A stretch of 64,000 nucleotides of DNA from Dyadobacter chenwenxiniae (GCF_022869785.1 NZ_CP094997.1:6701001-6765000); one strand, 5' to 3'; positions 44,358 through 52,004 are shown, counted from the first letter of the stretch. The notes: generated by a model not told the origin, from the letters alone. Numbers and translations are program-made.

Positions 44358-45254
44358 TCAACCTCTTGGGTGAAATTCGGTAATGACCTGCCGAAGATAA
44401 TCGCGATCCAAATGTGTATAGATCTCTGTGGTTGTAATCGACTCATGTCCAAGCATTTCCTGCACTGCGCGTAAGCTCGCGCCGCCCTCAATCAAATGTG
44501 TCGCAAACGAATGCCGGAATGTATGCGGGCTTACTGTTTTATGAATCCCCGCTTTTTCCACAATGTCCTTGATCATTAAGAAGATCATTACACGGGAAAG
44601 CTGTCCGCCTCTTCGGTTTAAAAAAACAATGTCTTCTGCGTCCTTGGCCGCTGCAATTTCACTCCGAACGTGCTCCAGGTAAATCTGAGTGTATTTGATC
44701 GCTTCCTTGCCAATCGGCACGAGTCGAACTTTGTCCCCTTTTCCCAAAATCCGCAGAAAACCAATATCAAAATAACAATGTGTTAACTGTAAGCCGGTTA
44801 GCTCTGAAACGCGCAATCCTGAACTGTACAAAACCTCTATAATTGCCCTATTTCGCGTTCCTTCCGGTGTGGAGTGGTCAATGGCTGAAAGCATGGTTTC
44901 AATTTCCTCATAAGAAAGCACATCAGGCAGTTTCCGGGGCAGGCGGGGAGATTCCAGGAGCTCGGTAGGATCTTCTGTGATCTCATTTTCCAGCAATAAA
45001 TATTTAAAAAAAGCCTTAATCCCCGAAAGCATCCGCGCTTGCGAATGTGCGGCGAGACCGAGCTCCGACAAATATTTCAAAAAACCCGTCAGGTGTTCTT
45101 CATTCATCTTTGCAGGTGGCAAGTCTATTTTCGCCAGCTCCAAATATTCTTCCAGCTTTTCAACATCCCGAACGTAAGCTTCCACAGAATTGCCCGATAA
45201 GGAGCGTTCCAGCCGAAGATAATTTTTGAAATGTTTGATGTAGCTTTGCCACAT
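44358..45254 (-). CDS. xerD: Site-specific tyrosine recombinase XerD
   Basis: A 298-residue phage-type integrase family protein. It has an N-terminal SAM-like core-binding domain (about 5-90). The catalytic residues are R in SSGLRVSELTGLQ, HxxR in SPHTFRHSFATHL, H in LGHESITTTEIYTH, and the terminal Tyr. Xer recombinases resolve chromosome dimers at dif. Length is normal for XerD, not a mobile-element integrase. It is divergent from aroQ across 35 bp. Confidence 0.92.
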   Translation of the reverse strand: MWQSYIKHFKNYLRLERSLSGNSVEAYVRDVEKLEEYLELAKIDLPPAKMNEEHLTGFLKYLSELGLAAHSQARMLSGIKAFFKYLLLENEITEDPTELLESPRLPRKLPDVLSYEEIETMLSAIDHSTPEGTRNRAIIEVLYSSGLRVSELTGLQLTHCYFDIGFLRILGKGDKVRLVPIGKEAIKYTQIYLEHVRSEIAAAKDAEDIVFLNRRGGQLSRVMIFLMIKDIVEKAGIHKTVSPHTFRHSFATHLIEGGASLRAVQEMLGHESITTTEIYTHLDRDYLRQVITEFHPRG

Positions 45255-45289
45255 ATAAATCTAATGAACGGTTAATCTGATTGTATAGC

Positions 45290-45706
45290 ATGAAAAAGAT
45301 CCTGATCCTCAATGGCCCCAATTTGAATTTGTTAGGCAAACGTGAACCCGGCGTTTACGGAAACCAGTCATTCGAGGATTATTTTGAAACGCTGAAAAGT
45401 CTTTTTCAAGACATTGAACTGCATTACTTCCAATCCAATCACGAAGGCGCAATAATTGATAAAATCCACGAAGTGGGCTTTACATTCGACGGCATTGTGA
45501 TCAACGCAGGCGGTTACACACACACATCCATCGCCCTGGCTGACGCACTTTCCGCCGTAACCACACCAGCCGTAGAAGTCCACATTTCCAATATTCACGC
45601 CAGAGAATCCTTCCGTCACCATAGTTATCTTACGTCGCGTTGTAAGGGGATGATTTGCGGGCTCGGGCTTGGAGGATATGAGCTGGCGGTTCGATATTTT
45701 GAATGA
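45290..45706 (+). CDS. aroQ: 3-dehydroquinate dehydratase, type II
   Basis: A 138-residue enzyme with the type II motifs LNGPNLNLLGKREPGVYG, INAGGYTHTSIALADAL and VEVHISNIHARESFRHHSY. It dehydrates 3-dehydroquinate in the shikimate pathway as a dodecamer. The ATG at 45290 is the natural start. Its last codons run into the 8-bp tandem repeat that follows. Confidence 0.95.
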   Translation: MKKILILNGPNLNLLGKREPGVYGNQSFEDYFETLKSLFQDIELHYFQSNHEGAIIDKIHEVGFTFDGIVINAGGYTHTSIALADALSAVTTPAVEVHISNIHARESFRHHSYLTSRCKGMICGLGLGGYELAVRYFE

Positions 45707-45881
45707 TTGAATGACTGAATGACTGAATGATTGAATGAGTGAATGAGTGAATATTTTTAATGTTGAATGATTGCATGACAGAATGATTGAATATTTTAAT
45801 GATTAAATCTTCAATCATTCCCATTCAATCGCTCCTGCTTATTAGTCTATTAAATTATCATTCAGTCATTCACTCATTATC
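45701..45881. repeat. GAATGANT tandem repeat with inverted copies
   Basis: Six and a half copies of an 8-bp unit GAATGA(T/C/G)T at 45701-45752 start within the last aroQ codons and supply its stop. About three diverged copies lie at 45764-45794. Inverse-complement copies (ATTCAGTCATTCACTCATT) at 45859-45878 reach the stop of the convergent M14 gene. The arms could form a long hairpin and act as a two-way terminator. Confidence 0.75.
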
Positions 45882-48366
45882 TAAACACCGCGTTGCTAAA
45901 CAGAATCTTGCCATTATAGAGCATGGCGCGGAAGACGGGGTCGTCCATGAGGTAGACGACTTGGCCGCGGCCCATTTCCTGGACTCCCATTATTAATGTG
46001 TTTTTGAGTTTTCCGGTTATTTTGTTGCCTACAAATCCGGCTTTGTAACCTGTTTCCCCTAAGTAACCTACGTTCCAGCCGTCTTTGAGGAAATCCATTT
46101 CGTAGGTGTCGCGCACGAGGGTGAAATATTCTTTGCCGCAGCCAAATGAAAGCGGATGCGTTGTGTCCATTGTTACCTGGAACATGCTTCCCGGTGAAGA
46201 ATCGCCTGCGTCTTCGCGTTCCTGGTCGCCGAACTTTTTGAATGTGTCGGAGTCCTTCTTTCGGTCTGTGATTTTTTTGGTCAAATTAAATCCGGGTTTT
46301 CCTGCAAATGCATCCGTCGCGCGTTCCATAGCGATCAGTTTTCCACCGTTGCGGATCCAGTTTTGCAATGCTTCCAGATTTTTATCTCCTATAATGTCTG
46401 AGTATTTGCCATCAGGCAGGATCAGAACGTCGATTTCGTTCCAGGGCAAAGACGAAAGCCGCGAACCGCTTACCATGGTTGCCGGATAGCCGATTTGTTG
46501 TTCAAAAAAGTGCCAAACCGCGCCCACAGATGTTGGGTTGACGCCATCTCCGGTTACTACAACCACTTTGTGCGTTTTTAATGTTGCAATGTAATCACTG
46601 CCAAAATCGGCGCCGTTGCTCACGTAACCTGTGTTAACCGATGTGAGTTTTACAAAATGTTTGGTTGCTATGGAAGTAACAAGTTTGTCGAAGGCCAGAT
46701 TTTCATTGCCCTTTTTTGGGATAATCAATGTTCCCGCTTCATAGGAAGCCTTATTCATTTCGAACGGAATGTTTGAGCTTTTGACCAAAACACCATTTTT
46801 TAAAAGTTCTGCAAGAAATGCTGCATGCTCCACCTCAGACCATTGCGCTAAATAAGCATAAGGAGACGTGGCCGGAATCGGATTCTCAATTTTCTCTTTT
46901 TGATATGTTGCTGGCGTTAATTTTTCCTTCAAACCATAAGCTTTCAAACCATACAAATAAGCAAGTCCCCAGCTCGTCACATCGTACGTTACCGAATCTT
47001 CCAGCACCGGTTTCGGCTCAAACAGAATCCTTAAAAGATTAGATTTCGGCTGATATGCGCTGATTAGCAGGTCATTATTTTCAACTTTTACCGACTGTTC
47101 AGTTAATGTTGTCAGTTCTGTTCCTTTTGTGGAAGCCGATTTGCCTGCAATGCCGTAAACAAAACCCTGACGGTCCATCCAATCGCTGAATGAGCGAATG
47201 CGTTCTTCATTGCCTTTTGACTTCACAATGTAGGTTTTGAAAGCACCGGCAGGCGCGTTTGCTGCGTCGTCATGGAATTTGATAAATTCAGAAACAATGC
47301 GCTCTTTTTGCGAAAGCACCGCCTCCAATGTCGCCAAACTCGTCGCATAATGATGCGAAATGCGGCTCACAAGCGTCAATGTGTCGTGCTCGTCTTTGCG
47401 CTCGATGCCCAGGCCAGCCCTTCCGCCTCCGCCTTGCTCATACGTGACACCCACTGCTCCGTTGGCCGTGGGCCAGGTGTCGCCGTAGCTTGGATAAAAA
47501 AGGTCGTAATTGTAGCGCGTGAAATACGCCCAGTTGTTTTTGTCAAAATATTTTCGGCAATATTCTCCGATCAGATCATTGAACTGGCGCTGCCAGGCCG
47601 TAACATCCTTATGAAAAGGGCGGGCAGCTGGTGGGAAATAGTAACTTCTGCTATGGCCCATTTCGTGGAAATCAGCATGGAAATGCGGCATCCACTGATT
47701 GTAAAGTGCAATTCTTTCTTTGGTTTCCTTTTGTGTTTGCCAGGCCCAATCGCGGTTAAGGTCAAATAAATAATGGTTAAAACGTCCGCCCGGCCATGGC
47801 TCGTCATGCTCCAATGCGAACGGCGTAACGTCCGGAGTGGCATTTTGCACACGGTTATACCACTGCGTATAGCGCTCATAGCCATCCGGATTGATACAAG
47901 GATCGATCATAACGACCATGTTTTTCAGGAAGTCCTGCGTCAGCACATTTTGCTTGTTCAGCAGCTCATAAACCACTTTCATGCTCGTATTGGCCGAAAC
48001 CGATTCATTTCCATGCACATTGTAACTCATCCAAACAATCGGCGGCGTGGCAGCATCTGGTTTGCCGTCGAGCAACTTGATGCTTTTCAAATGATTCGTA
48101 CGGATCTTTTCAAGATTCGCAATGTTCTCAGGCGAAGAAATAAACGCAACCACGAGCGGCCGCCCTTCATTGGTGCTTCCATATTGCACAAGCTTAACGC
48201 GATCTGCATTCTGCGATTGCAGTAACTTGATATAATCTATGATTTGGGAATGGTAAGCAAATTTGGAGCCGAGCGGATAGCCGAGGAATTCGTCCGGCGT
48301 TTTGTTTTGGGCAATGGTAAAATGAGAAAGCAGGAAAAATAGGGAATAGGAGATATATCGCATCAT
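45877..48366 (-). CDS. Secreted zinc carboxypeptidase, M14 family
   Basis: An 829-residue exported peptidase with a signal peptide (MMRYISYSLFFLLSHFTIAQ). The M14 zinc site is NVHGNES (His and Glu) with the later HADFHEMG His. A long C-terminal half (about 480-829) has a type-1 glutamine-amidotransferase-like layout (DVLILPDGKY, LQNWIRNGGKLIAMERATDAF). Bacteroidota have several such large M14 proteins. The start is ATG 48366 or 48363, since the longer frame from 48402 lacks a signal-like start. A -7-like TAATTTTG lies on the minus strand at 48400-48407. Confidence 0.88.
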   Translation of the reverse strand: MMRYISYSLFFLLSHFTIAQNKTPDEFLGYPLGSKFAYHSQIIDYIKLLQSQNADRVKLVQYGSTNEGRPLVVAFISSPENIANLEKIRTNHLKSIKLLDGKPDAATPPIVWMSYNVHGNESVSANTSMKVVYELLNKQNVLTQDFLKNMVVMIDPCINPDGYERYTQWYNRVQNATPDVTPFALEHDEPWPGGRFNHYLFDLNRDWAWQTQKETKERIALYNQWMPHFHADFHEMGHSRSYYFPPAARPFHKDVTAWQRQFNDLIGEYCRKYFDKNNWAYFTRYNYDLFYPSYGDTWPTANGAVGVTYEQGGGGRAGLGIERKDEHDTLTLVSRISHHYATSLATLEAVLSQKERIVSEFIKFHDDAANAPAGAFKTYIVKSKGNEERIRSFSDWMDRQGFVYGIAGKSASTKGTELTTLTEQSVKVENNDLLISAYQPKSNLLRILFEPKPVLEDSVTYDVTSWGLAYLYGLKAYGLKEKLTPATYQKEKIENPIPATSPYAYLAQWSEVEHAAFLAELLKNGVLVKSSNIPFEMNKASYEAGTLIIPKKGNENLAFDKLVTSIATKHFVKLTSVNTGYVSNGADFGSDYIATLKTHKVVVVTGDGVNPTSVGAVWHFFEQQIGYPATMVSGSRLSSLPWNEIDVLILPDGKYSDIIGDKNLEALQNWIRNGGKLIAMERATDAFAGKPGFNLTKKITDRKKDSDTFKKFGDQEREDAGDSSPGSMFQVTMDTTHPLSFGCGKEYFTLVRDTYEMDFLKDGWNVGYLGETGYKAGFVGNKITGKLKNTLIMGVQEMGRGQVVYLMDDPVFRAMLYNGKILFSNAVFR

Positions 48367-48517
48367 AGTATTATGGACTGGGTAAAAAACGCCAAAGTCC
48401 AAAATTAGAAAGTTAGCTCAATTTAATGTTATCGGCGGTTGAATAAAAAAACTTTCAGATTGAAGGTTCTGGAAATGAGGCAGGTGCGAAATACTTTTAT
48501 TTTATTTCAAGTGTAAG

Positions 48518-48549
48518 TTTGGAATTTAAAAACCAGCCGTGCATCTTTG
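48518..48549 (+). promoter_or_regulatory. Probable tRNA-Glu promoter
   Basis: TTTG (48518-48521), a 20-nt spacer and CATCTTTG (48542-48549) match the Bacteroidota consensus with one mismatch. The tRNA begins 75 nt downstream of the -7 box. Confidence 0.5.
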
Positions 48550-48623
48550 CACCACGATTTCGGAAAACGGAAACGAAAAGTGAAAGAAAGTGCTTAAAAA
48601 ACGCGCGAAGTAGGAGACCAGTC

Positions 48624-48695
48624 GGCCCATTCGTCTAGCGGTTAGGACACGACCCTTTCACGGTTGAAACAGGGGTTCGATTCCCCTATGGGTCA
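48624..48695 (+). tRNA. tRNA-Glu (anticodon TTC)
   Basis: A full cloverleaf. The acceptor GGCCCAT pairs with ATGGGTC (one G-T) and the discriminator is A. The anticodon stem is CGACC/GGTTG with loop CTTTCAC and anticodon TTC at 48657-48659. The T arm is GGGG-TTCGATT-CCCC. CCA is not encoded. It is followed by a terminator and an accessory gene cluster. Confidence 0.96.
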
Positions 48696-48728
48696 CATAA
48701 CCGCGCGAAATGCGCTTTCAGAAACTAC

Positions 48729-48757
48729 AAAAACCGCTTTTTTAAAGCGGTTTTTTT
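48729..48757 (+). terminator. Intrinsic terminator after tRNA-Glu
   Basis: AAACCGCTTT pairs with AAAGCGGTTT across a 3-nt loop, followed by T-rich sequence. It overlaps the beginning of the open frame of the ATPase gene, which supports the later ATG for that gene. Confidence 0.9.
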
Positions 48758-48791
48758 GTTGTCCTTTACCTTCACACATGATGTTGCGATT

Positions 48792-49499
48792 ATGCCATTC
48801 TTGACCAACGCCATCACAACCGATCTTGGCGACCCATCCGAATATCCATTCAACATCCCAGTCCTGGCCAATGGCCTGGACCTGGAATTCGATTCCAATG
48901 TAACGTTCTTCGTCGGCGAAAATGGCTCCGGAAAATCAACAATCCTGGAAGCGATAGCAATCAAATGTGGCTTCAATCCAGCCGGAGGAAATCAAAATCA
49001 CTCCTACGAATTTTACGAAACCGAATCAAACCTTGCAAACTTTTTGAGGCTTTCCTGGCGACCAAAACGAATCACCAACGGCTTTTTCATGCGGGCGGAA
49101 AGCTTCTTCAATTTCGCTACTTATGTTGATGCAAATGATCTTTCGGACGCATATGGAGGCAAATCACTCCATGCGCAATCGCATGGCGAGGCATTTTTAT
49201 CATTGTTTTTAAATAAATTTAATCGGGGTATTTATCTGCTCGATGAGCCCGAAGCAGCGCTTTCGCCACAACGGCAGCTTGCATTCATGTCGATCATTAA
49301 CAGTTTAGAACGTGCCGGCAATGCACAATTCATCATAGCAACACATTCTCCAATCCTCTTAACCTATCCCGGCGCGGTAATTTTCGACTTCGACAAGTCG
49401 CCTGTTGAAGAAATAAAATACACAGAAACAAACCATTATCAGCTCACCAAAAGCTTATTGGATGATCCTGAGCGGTATTTTAAAAATTTATTTGATTAA
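48792..49499 (+). CDS. Small AAA family (ABC-type) ATPase
   Basis: A 235-residue stand-alone nucleotide-binding domain of the RecF/SMC-ABC type. Walker A is GENGSGKST. A signature-like AQSHGEAFL stands where LSGGQ is expected. Walker B and D-loop are YLLDEPEAALSPQRQ, and the switch His is in IIATHSPIL. No coiled-coil or TM region is present. Such small ATPases are widespread, with unclear roles in DNA repair or defence. The ATG at 48792 is used because the frame's opening overlaps the tRNA terminator. It is convergent with the 88-residue gene (20-nt overlap). Confidence 0.87.
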   Translation: MPFLTNAITTDLGDPSEYPFNIPVLANGLDLEFDSNVTFFVGENGSGKSTILEAIAIKCGFNPAGGNQNHSYEFYETESNLANFLRLSWRPKRITNGFFMRAESFFNFATYVDANDLSDAYGGKSLHAQSHGEAFLSLFLNKFNRGIYLLDEPEAALSPQRQLAFMSIINSLERAGNAQFIIATHSPILLTYPGAVIFDFDKSPVEEIKYTETNHYQLTKSLLDDPERYFKNLFD

Positions 49500-49746
49500 T
49501 CCCCGCAATTTCCTCCAAAGCCAAAGTCACACATTCAATCCGGTCAACATCACCACGTCTAGGATCTGAAAGGGCTTGTGCAACAGACCGCATGTAAGCC
49601 TCGCCAGTTCTCGTATCAAAAAACGGATCATGTTTGGCAAGCTTGTCCCTCCATTTCGGGCCAGCCATCTCCTTGGCTTTGCGAAAACGAATGAGTAATC
49701 GTTGCTTAATAGGCATTGCCGGTTGGCGCTTCGTAGTTGTTTCCAT
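49480..49746 (-). CDS. Small basic protein of unknown function
   Basis: An 88-residue, mostly helical, basic protein (KQRLLIRFRKAKEMAGPKWRDKLAKHDPFF). No family is recognised. It is divergent from the XRE regulator across 104 bp holding two palindromes, which is a typical arrangement for a regulator and its target. Its 3' end overlaps the ATPase gene by 20 nt. A small effector or phage-type protein is possible. Confidence 0.55.
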   Translation of the reverse strand: METTTKRQPAMPIKQRLLIRFRKAKEMAGPKWRDKLAKHDPFFDTRTGEAYMRSVAQALSDPRRGDVDRIECVTLALEEIAGINQINF

Positions 49747-49803
49747 TTGTATAATATGTGTAATTTGCAGTAGACAGATTGTGTTTTACAAATATAACTC
49801 ATT

Positions 49804-49839
49804 TTGATTTATATCAAATCATTTTAAGTTTAAATGATT
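49804..49839. promoter_or_regulatory. Twin palindromic operator between the 88-residue gene and the XRE gene
   Basis: TTGAT-TTAT-ATCAA (49804-49817) is a perfect 5-bp-arm palindrome. It runs directly into AATCATTT-TAAGTTT-AAATGATT (49817-49839), with 8-bp perfect arms extending inward. They lie 12 bp from the XRE start in the divergent region, so the XRE protein is the likely ligand. Confidence 0.55.
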
Positions 49840-49850
49840 CGTTATTTTGA

Positions 49851-50201
49851 ATGTTTAAAATAATTAGAGTTAAAAAGTTGCGGGAAAATCTAAATCTAAG
49901 CGAAACTCAGTTCGCAAAGAGGATTGGTGTTTCGCAAGCGACTTATAACAGGCTTGAAAAGGGGAATGGTAACTTTACAGCAGATGCAGTCGGTCAAATC
50001 GTCAAAATTTTTGAAGTTAGCCCGTATTGGCTGCTGCTTGGTGAAGGAGGAGAAGAACCGGTTTTTATAAAGCAACCAAATCCAACTGATCAAATAACCA
50101 TTACCAAAGACGAGTTTATCGAATTGCAGCGGAAGGCTTTAAGGCAGGAAGATCGGATTCGCGAGTTGGAGAAGCAGGTTGAGGAGTTGCGGAAGGGTTA
50201 A
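49851..50201 (+). CDS. XRE family helix-turn-helix regulator
   Basis: A 116-residue protein. An N-terminal XRE HTH (about 7-62: LRENLNLSETQFAKRIGVSQATYNRLEKGNGNFTADAVGQIVKIF) is followed by a short linker and a C-terminal coiled coil (QRKALRQEDRIRELEKQVEELR) for dimerisation. It resembles phage-type repressors. It is divergent from the 88-residue gene and probably autoregulates through the twin palindromes. Confidence 0.9.
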   Translation: MFKIIRVKKLRENLNLSETQFAKRIGVSQATYNRLEKGNGNFTADAVGQIVKIFEVSPYWLLLGEGGEEPVFIKQPNPTDQITITKDEFIELQRKALRQEDRIRELEKQVEELRKG

Positions 50202-50248
50202 ATTTTATCTTTATACTTGCGATAATAGTCAGCACTAGTAAATTCACT

Positions 50249-50692
50249 TCATCGAGCATAGATGTGAACATTAGAAAGCTGTTGTGCGAGTTGCTTCACG
50301 GCATTTTCAATTTTCTCGGCTTGTTTTGCTGATGGATGCTTTTTCCCCGTTGCATATTGCCTGACAAGGCTGCCGTTTAAGCCGGATAATTCGGCAATTT
50401 TGGTCATTTTCAAAAAATCAAATTCAATGAAAAATGCTGTAAGATCAAATTCTATGAAAAATTCATAGCTTTTCGGATCAAGATCATGGAAATCTAGCAG
50501 CAGATTTGCCATTTGTTTTTGCAACTGCTCAATAGAATCAGCTTCATCTACAATTAAATTATCCTCGTATTCAACTCGACCCCAAAGAGAACCTTCTTCT
50601 CCTTCGACGATCAATTTGATTATTGATTTGTCTACATCAGGTTGAGAGCTATTTTCAATATTTTTCTTGCTTTTCATATAACGTTTTATCAT
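50249..50692 (-). CDS. hicB: HicB family antitoxin
   Basis: A 147-residue protein. The N-terminal partially degenerate HicB fold (IIKLIVEGEEGSLWGRVEYEDNLIVDEADSIEQLQKQMANLLLDF) is followed by a C-terminal HTH (MTKIAELSGLNGSLVRQYATGKKHPSAKQAEKIENAV) for DNA binding. The start overlaps the hicA stop as ATGA (50689-50692), so translation is coupled. It neutralises HicA and represses the operon, probably at the inverted repeat 50901-50924. Confidence 0.9.
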   Translation of the reverse strand: MIKRYMKSKKNIENSSQPDVDKSIIKLIVEGEEGSLWGRVEYEDNLIVDEADSIEQLQKQMANLLLDFHDLDPKSYEFFIEFDLTAFFIEFDFLKMTKIAELSGLNGSLVRQYATGKKHPSAKQAEKIENAVKQLAQQLSNVHIYAR

Positions 50693-50871
50693 TTCAGCCC
50701 AGCCTTTTTTAATATGCTGTGCTGTGTTGCTGGTTTGAGATCTCCACTATGCATTGGAATTGTTATTTTCCCTTCTTTAAAAGGGTGGATCAATTGCAAA
50801 TGACTTCCTTTCTGCATCTTTTCATACCAACCGTCATGTTTAAGCAATTTGAGAGCTTCTTTGGCAGTCAT
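50689..50871 (-). CDS. hicA: HicA family mRNA interferase toxin
   Basis: A 60-residue double-stranded-RNA-binding-like fold with the hallmark catalytic-His motif KGSHLQLIHP, a GWYEKM start and the TIPMHSGDLKPATQHSILKKAGL ending. HicA cleaves mRNA when free of HicB. It lies upstream of hicB with a 4-nt overlap, the usual toxin-first order. Confidence 0.93.
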   Translation of the reverse strand: MTAKEALKLLKHDGWYEKMQKGSHLQLIHPFKEGKITIPMHSGDLKPATQHSILKKAGLK

Positions 50872-50900
50872 CAGAAATTATTATAGTGTGTTAATAATTT

Positions 50901-50924
50901 TAAAGTAACAAAAATGTTACTTTA
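50901..50924. promoter_or_regulatory. hicAB operator (perfect 10-bp inverted repeat)
   Basis: TAAAGTAACA, a 4-nt AAAA spacer, then TGTTACTTTA. It lies 30 bp upstream of the hicA start within the divergent region shared with the hicB-like remnant. It overlaps a plausible minus-strand promoter (TTTG 21 nt before a TACTTTAA box), as expected for HicB repression. Confidence 0.7.
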
Positions 50925-50954
50925 TTTGCAAATGTACATTCTTGATTTACTAGT

Positions 50955-51172
50955 ATGAAGCTGATAGTTATTATTGAGAAAGGTGATAACGAGCTGTGGG
51001 GACGCATTGAAAACATTCAGGCTACTTGCCGGTAACCAGCGGCAGAACATTGGAGGAGATTAGCATTAATCTTAAAGATTTGTTGGAAGACTTTATTGAG
51101 AATGAAGGGCAGAATCACCAGGAATGGCGACATGTCAAAGCTTGCGATTTTAAATTTGAATTTGTGGAATAG
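50955..51172 (+). pseudogene. hicB-like remnant with frameshift, no HTH domain
   Basis: From the ATG at 50955, 26 codons read MKLIVIIEKGDNELWGRIENIQ and end at a TAA (51033-51035). In the frame that begins at about 51027 the HicB-like fold resumes as LPVTSGRTLEEISINLKDLLEDFIE and runs to a TAG at 51170-51172. One missing base near 51024-51027 explains it. The parts align with the N-terminal domain of the intact hicB next door (EGSLWGRVEY). It may be a decayed orphan antitoxin. Confidence 0.7.
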
Positions 51173-51189
51173 TACCTCAATAAACTATG

Positions 51190-51783
51190 TTAATCCACCT
51201 CTTCCGGATCAAACAAATCAACCAGCAACTCAGCATTTCTAACGCATAAGTGGATGTGATCGTGCTCGCGAAATGCGCTGCCTGGGTAGACGGGGAAACC
51301 TTCTTGAAAAGGAGCGCGAACGGTGTCGTAGAAAAGACTCGGCTCGTTATCGCCTACAAGTATCATTGCGTGTTCAATAACGACCCTATCAAGATATCTT
51401 AAAACATTATCATCAGGATTCCCTTTTGCCTTGGGATGCGGTCTATTCACAGGAATTGCAGCATCCGAGTTTATCAAGTCCTTACAGAGATCAGCATAGG
51501 CAATTCTCAAAATCTCTTTTGCGGAAGAGTTGGATATATCAAAACAATGTCCCAACTGAATTTTTGCGCCTATAACTGCTGCGCGTTTTCCGTGCATTTC
51601 CTCGGCCCAACTTTGAGCTCGCTGTATATCGTTCTCCCAAAAATAAACGCCAGACCCTAACCAATCATAACGATTAGCACTTTTTTCAAACTTAGTTAGT
51701 CCGTAAAGAATTTTATTTTTCACGTCTATGTGACAGCCGTGAAAACCGTAGACAGTTACGTCACAGTAATGAAATGGATGCAT
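51190..51783 (-). CDS. Putative ADP-ribosyltransferase-fold toxin
   Basis: A 197-residue cytoplasmic protein without signal or TM. The order FHGC (H15), a DWLGSGVYFWE block (Y47), AQSWAEE (about 56-62), then APFQEGFPVYPGSAF (E161) and HIHLCVRN resembles the H-Y-E layout of ADP-ribosyltransferases and the HG...GxGxY...AxxWA pattern of DUF3990-like proteins. This is fold inference from motifs only. It follows a 63-residue gene by 29 nt in the same direction, a toxin-antitoxin-like arrangement, in an island with hicAB. No named family is assigned. Confidence 0.6.
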   Translation of the reverse strand: MHPFHYCDVTVYGFHGCHIDVKNKILYGLTKFEKSANRYDWLGSGVYFWENDIQRAQSWAEEMHGKRAAVIGAKIQLGHCFDISNSSAKEILRIAYADLCKDLINSDAAIPVNRPHPKAKGNPDDNVLRYLDRVVIEHAMILVGDNEPSLFYDTVRAPFQEGFPVYPGSAFREHDHIHLCVRNAELLVDLFDPEEVD

Positions 51784-51812
51784 TCAACTTAGTGTGTGTT
51801 ACAGGCTTAAAT

Positions 51813-52004
51813 TCAAGCTTTATTTTTCTCCCAGTCATCAGGAATGCCGCCGCGATAATGTTCAGCAACCTCCCCATTTTCATCGAGATAACCGAGTTTC
51901 TTTAAACGGTCAATAGACGCTTGCCGAGGATCAGTAGAGTTATTTATTTCTTCCCGTTTTGCCGCCACATACGCCCTAACCTTATCAACAAGTTCCTGAT
52001 TCAT
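51813..52004 (-). CDS. Small putative antitoxin paired with the ART-like gene
   Basis: A 63-residue, charged, mostly helical protein beginning MNQELVDKVRAYVAAKREEINN. A GYLDENGEVAEHYRGGIPDDW tail resembles a domain that wraps a partner. The ATG at 52004 is preferred over an upstream frame start at 52136, whose extra part is basic and overlaps the MBL gene's 3' end. It is probably cotranscribed with the ART-like gene and may neutralise it; this is inference from order and size. Confidence 0.55.
   Translation of the reverse strand: MNQELVDKVRAYVAAKREEINNSTDPRQASIDRLKKLGYLDENGEVAEHYRGGIPDDWEKNKA

Noticed and set aside
44358..45254. XerD as an island integrase
   Set aside because: Its length and motifs fit the housekeeping dimer-resolution recombinase, it is 3.4 kb away and separated by ordinary genes.
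45630..45824. Minus-strand frame rich in His, Ser and Ile
   Set aside because: It is created by the GAATGANT repeat and has no independent support.
45701..45881. Possible CRISPR array
   Set aside because: The unit is only 8 bp and the copies are contiguous without unique spacers; no cas genes are nearby.
48602..48709. CGCGCGAA direct repeat on both sides of tRNA-Glu (48602-48609 and 48702-48709), as possible att sites
   Set aside because: It is too short and brackets only the tRNA itself, not the island; no second copy of the tRNA 3' end was seen downstream.
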